DNA of 58,418 nucleotides from assembly GCA_004366385.1 (NCBI GenBank), contig ML178780.1, positions 9,449-67,866 on the forward strand, in the 5' to 3' direction. Below the pieces are notes generated by a model that saw only the letters and a list, made by a program, of their open reading frames with translations, had not been told where the DNA came from and ran no database searches. Every line of letters starts with the position of its first letter. Within the stretch, counting starts at the first letter, position 1. Shown in pieces: positions 55,374 through 58,418 of this stretch. The translations under genes were made by a program, and so were the position numbers. Source of the DNA: Actinomycetota bacterium (lineage in GTDB: Bacteria; Actinomycetota; Thermoleophilia; Gaiellales; Gaiellaceae).

Positions 55374-58300
55374 TCAGCCGAACGTGACGACCAGCTGCGG
55401 CGGGTTGTCCGTGCCCTTCTCGCGGCTGTGGAAGCCTTGCTCGACGCCGTTCCCGTTCTCCGTCGCGTCGCGGACGACGAAGCCGGTGTTGCTCCCGTAC
55501 GTGCTTGCCAGGTGCGAGGTGACGTTCCACATGAGGTACCCGGGGCCGGAGGCGACCGTCGCCGCCGCGGTGGCGGGCGCGGGCTGGTTGTTCCACGTCA
55601 CGCCGGACTCCGTCCAGGCCGTCGTGAGCGCGAGTGCCTGGAGCGTTCGGCCTGTCTTGTACGAGCCGGCGTACAGGCGCAGCTGCGCGCTCGTCACCTG
55701 GCAGCCCGACGGGATCGCCGGGAGCGCGAAGCGGACGAGCGCGCGCGCGTTCGCACCGGACTTCGTGTCGACCTTGATCACGGAGTCGCCCCCGTAGCTC
55801 GAGCTCGCGGACGACTGGAGGACCCAGCCGTCCGCGCTCGCGCCGAGGGTGACGGTGCTGGTCGTGCAGGTACCGGGCGGGGGAGCCTCGACCGTCCAGG
55901 GGTAGCTGGCAGGACTCTGGTCGAGGTTCCCCGCCCCGTCGCGGGCCCGCACCTGGAACGTGTGCGAGCCGATTCCGACCGTGTAGGAGGCGGGGGAGGC
56001 GCACGAGGCGAACGCGGCGCCGTCGAGCGAGCACTCGAAGGTCGAGCCCGCCTCGTTGGAGGTGAAGGTGAACGTCGCGGACGTGCTCGTCGTCGGCGAC
56101 GACGGGCCGGAGGTGATGGTGGTCTCCGGCGGCGTCGTGTCGGGCGCGACGACCGTCCACGAATGGGCGGGGGGTGTCGGGTCGAGGTTGCCGGCGACGT
56201 CCCAGGCCCGGACCTGGAAGGTGTGCGTCCCCAGCGTGACCGCGTAGCTGACGGGGGACGTGCACGGGACGAAGCCCATGCCGTCGAGCGAGCACTCGAA
56301 GCTCGAGCCCGCCTCGTTGGAGGTGAACGCGAACGTCGCGACCAGGCTCGTCGTCGGCGACGACGGCGCGGACGTGATCGTCGTCTCGGGCGGCGTCGTG
56401 TCGGTCGTCACCGTCCAGCTCCGGGTCGCGGGCGTCGCGTCAAGGTTCCCGGCGGGGTCGACCGCCCGCACCTGGAACGTGTGCGAGCCGGACGCGACGG
56501 TGTACGAGGTGGGTGAGACGCACGGAGTGAAGGGGGCTGTGCCCAGGGCGCACTCGAAGACCGCCGTCGCGTCCGTCGAGCTGAACGTGAACGTCGCGAC
56601 CAGGTTCGTGGTCGTGGCCGGCGGTCCCGAGTTGATGGTCGTGTTCGGCGGTGTCGTGTCCACGGTGAACGAGCGGCTGTCCGGCGTCGCGTCGACGTTC
56701 CCGGCGGCGTCGAGCGCCCGCACGCGGAACGTGTGCGGGCCGGAGGCGAGCGTGGAGGTCGTGAACGGCGACGAGCAGGAGACGAACGCGCCGGTGTCGA
56801 CGGAGCACTGGAACGTGGAGCCCGCTTCCGAGGAGACGAATGCGAACGTCGGCGCGGCGACGTTCGTCGGGCCGCTCGGGCCCGACGTGATCGTGGTCTC
56901 GGGCGGCGTCGTGTCGACCGTGAAGGAGCGGCTCGCAGGTGTCGGGTCGACGTTGCCCGCGGCGTCGGTCGCGCGCACCGCGAACGTGTAGGCGCCGTCG
57001 GCGAGCGCTGCGGGCGTGTACGGCGAGCTGCACGGCGCGAAGGGGCCGCCGAGCGAGCACTCGAAGGTCGAGCCGGCCTCGCTCGAGGAGAACGCGAACG
57101 TGGGCGTCGAGTCGCTCGTCGGCCCGCTCGGGCCGGAGGTGATCGTGGTCTCGGGCGGGGTCGTGTCGCCCGACTGCACGGTCCACGAGTGGGATGCAGG
57201 TGTCGGGTCGGTGTTCCCGGCGGCGTCGGTGGCGCGCACCGCGAACGTGTGCGAGCCGGCCGAGACGGTGTACGAGGCCGGCGATGCGCACGCCGTGAAC
57301 GGCGCGCCGTCCAGCGAGCACATGAACGTGGCCGGCTCGCTCGCCGAGAACGTGAAGCTCGCGCTCCCGCTCGTCGTCGTCGCCGGCGGCGCCGAGCCGA
57401 TCGTCGTCTCCGGCGACGTGAGGTCGACGGTGAACGTGCGGCTCGCAGGGGTCGCGTCCGTGTTCCCGGCGGCGTCGGTCGCGCGCACCGCGAACGTGTG
57501 CGTTCCTTCGGCCAGGGGCGGGGTCGTCACGGGCGACGCGCACGGTGCGAAGAGGGCGCCGTCCAGCGAGCACTCGAAGGTCGAGCTCGCCTCGGTGGCG
57601 GTGAAGGCGAAGCTCGGCGCCGCGAGATTCGTGGGCCCGCTGGGGCCCGCCGTGACGGAGGTGTCGGGTGCGACCGTGTCGACCGTGAAGGAGCGGCTCG
57701 CGGGAGTCGGATCCGTGTTGCCGGCGGCGTCGGTCCCACGCACGGCGAACGTGTGTGGCCCGTCCACGAGCGCGGTGGCCGTCACGGGTGAGACGCAGGC
57801 GGCGTAGGCGGCGCCGTCGAGCGAGCACTCGAAGCTCGACCCGGTCTCGCTCGACGTGAACGCGAACGTCGCGGTCGTCTCGTTGGTCGCACCGCTCGGC
57901 CCGGCCGTGATAGTGGTCTCGGGCGGCGTCGTGTCGACCGGCTCGACGGTCCAGGCGTGGCTCGCGGGCGTCGGGTCCGTGTTGCCGGCGGCGTCGGTCG
58001 CGCGGACGCGGAACGTGTGGGAGCCGAGCGCGATGGTGTAGGAGACCGGCGACGCGCAGGCGGCGAACACGCCTCCGTCGAGGGAGCACTCGAAGCTCGA
58101 GCCCGACTCGCTGGAGGCGAACGTGAAGGTCGCGAGCGTGCTCGTCGTGCCCGCGGCAGGCGCGGTGCTGATGGTCGTCTCGGGCGGGGTGAGGTCGATC
58201 GTGAAGGTCATGCTCGCGACTGCGCCCTCGTTTCCGGCGGCGTCGGTCGCCCGCGCCTGGAAGGTGTGGGTGCCGTCCGCGAGCTCGCCGGTCGTGAGCG

Positions 58301-58418
58301 GCGACGCGCAGGGCGCGAACGGCTCCTCGTCCACGCGGCAGGCGAACGTCGCCGGCTCGGAGGCGCCGAAGGTGAACGTCGGCGTCGGGTCGTTGCCGGG
58401 GTCGCTCAGCGTCGACGA
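55374..58418 (-). CDS. Giant Ig-like repeat protein with C-terminal DNRLRE domain (5' partial)
   Basis: At least 1014 residues; the reading frame runs off the right edge of the window, so the signal peptide and N-terminus are not seen. Ten tandem repeats of ~85-90 residues are visible, each of the form P-P-E-T-T-I...S-G-P...F-T/A-F-x-S-x-E...F-E-C-S-L-D-G...C-x-S-P...H-T-F-x-V-R-A-x-D-A-A-G-N-x-D-x-T-P-A. They resemble bacterial Ig-like beta-sandwich repeats, with one cysteine pair per repeat. The C-terminal ~165 residues (V-T-L-G-A-S-A-D-G-W-V..., ending N-P-P-Q-L-V-V-T-F-G) are a DNRLRE domain. It is probably a secreted or surface protein for adhesion or carbohydrate interaction. Confidence 0.88.
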   Translation of the reverse strand, partial: SSTLSDPGNDPTPTFTFGASEPATFACRVDEEPFAPCASPLTTGELADGTHTFQARATDAAGNEGAVASMTFTIDLTPPETTISTAPAAGTTSTLATFTFASSESGSSFECSLDGGVFAACASPVSYTIALGSHTFRVRATDAAGNTDPTPASHAWTVEPVDTTPPETTITAGPSGATNETTATFAFTSSETGSSFECSLDGAAYAACVSPVTATALVDGPHTFAVRGTDAAGNTDPTPASRSFTVDTVAPDTSVTAGPSGPTNLAAPSFAFTATEASSTFECSLDGALFAPCASPVTTPPLAEGTHTFAVRATDAAGNTDATPASRTFTVDLTSPETTIGSAPPATTTSGSASFTFSASEPATFMCSLDGAPFTACASPASYTVSAGSHTFAVRATDAAGNTDPTPASHSWTVQSGDTTPPETTITSGPSGPTSDSTPTFAFSSSEAGSTFECSLGGPFAPCSSPYTPAALADGAYTFAVRATDAAGNVDPTPASRSFTVDTTPPETTITSGPSGPTNVAAPTFAFVSSEAGSTFQCSVDTGAFVSCSSPFTTSTLASGPHTFRVRALDAAGNVDATPDSRSFTVDTTPPNTTINSGPPATTTNLVATFTFSSTDATAVFECALGTAPFTPCVSPTSYTVASGSHTFQVRAVDPAGNLDATPATRSWTVTTDTTPPETTITSAPSSPTTSLVATFAFTSNEAGSSFECSLDGMGFVPCTSPVSYAVTLGTHTFQVRAWDVAGNLDPTPPAHSWTVVAPDTTPPETTITSGPSSPTTSTSATFTFTSNEAGSTFECSLDGAAFASCASPASYTVGIGSHTFQVRARDGAGNLDQSPASYPWTVEAPPPGTCTTSTVTLGASADGWVLQSSASSSYGGDSVIKVDTKSGANARALVRFALPAIPSGCQVTSAQLRLYAGSYKTGRTLQALALTTAWTESGVTWNNQPAPATAAATVASGPGYLMWNVTSHLASTYGSNTGFVVRDATENGNGVEQGFHSREKGTDNPPQLVVTFG

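Noticed and set aside
1-58418. CRISPR arrays, tRNA/rRNA genes, insertion sequences, prophage
   Set aside because: None seen. The regular repeats at 55.4-58.4 kb encode protein repeats and are not spaced direct repeats. No transposase or integrase motif was found.

Overview
The window is a very GC-rich (roughly 70 %) chromosomal segment. Gene starts are mostly GTG or ATG, many neighbouring genes overlap by four bases (ATGA/GTGA), and many transcription units appear leaderless. Together with the gene content (ECF42-type sigma factor with YCII/DGPF proteins, PE-Lig-Pol DNA ligase D, CoxD/CoxE/XdhC factors, actinobacterial TTGTCCACA-type box), this suggests an actinobacterium, perhaps of the Thermoleophilia. 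That placement is inference from style and content; no rRNA or other phylogenetic marker is present. The first ~80 bases are G-homopolymer-rich and look like a contig-edge artefact. The last gene runs off the right edge.

Layout. 1-8.8 kb: housekeeping genes (nucleoside deaminase, GNAT acetyltransferases, HAD hydrolase, a zinc-ribbon/arginase-fold fusion, accD-accA, ligD). 8.8-12.8 kb: ndh, a LOG-like protein and an ECF42 sigma operon preceded by three YCII paralogues, with a good match to an ECF42 promoter. 13-17 kb: a frameshifted membrane gene, an MrfA-like helicase, an NTF2-like protein, a thioredoxin and a four-helix membrane protein. 17-23.3 kb: a four-gene operon for an exported molybdenum enzyme of the NarG/nitrite oxidoreductase/ethylbenzene dehydrogenase class (alpha, Fe-S beta, haem gamma, TorD-like chaperone). 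23.3-31 kb: a polyprenol-phosphate mannose synthase-like GT2, polX, a PLP decarboxylase, an unknown protein with a faint ADP-ribosyltransferase look, a split TauE/SafE transporter, and an M23 peptidase. 31-37.9 kb: dTDP-rhamnose genes rmlA-C-D-B, a SpoIID-like protein, a subtilisin-like protease and a small hypothetical protein. 38-46.5 kb: ten consecutive minus-strand genes, nearly all overlapping, running from coxD-coxE-XdhC(N)-XdhC(C) through MOSC and SDR genes into a UDP-sugar acid (Wbp-like) pathway. 46.6-52 kb: a CBS-domain protein, a Kdp-like two-component system divergent from trkH, and a DEAD-box RNA helicase. 52.2-58.4 kb: LtrA, an unknown polytopic membrane protein, two thioredoxin-fold proteins, and a giant secreted Ig-like repeat/DNRLRE protein.

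The most unusual non-gene signals are small dispersed repeats. One is a 23-25 base perfect palindrome found once between genes and once inside rmlD. A GTTACA-N3-TGTAAC palindrome occurs twice exactly and once degenerate. A ~75-base element with a palindromic head occurs in two intergenic regions. A TANNNT box 6-8 bases before the start codon recurs at 13 operon heads. The exported molybdoenzyme, with an apparent Cys-Asp-Cys-Cys ligand set for its N-terminal Fe-S cluster, is the most interesting metabolic system. No tRNA, rRNA, CRISPR array, transposase or prophage gene was found.
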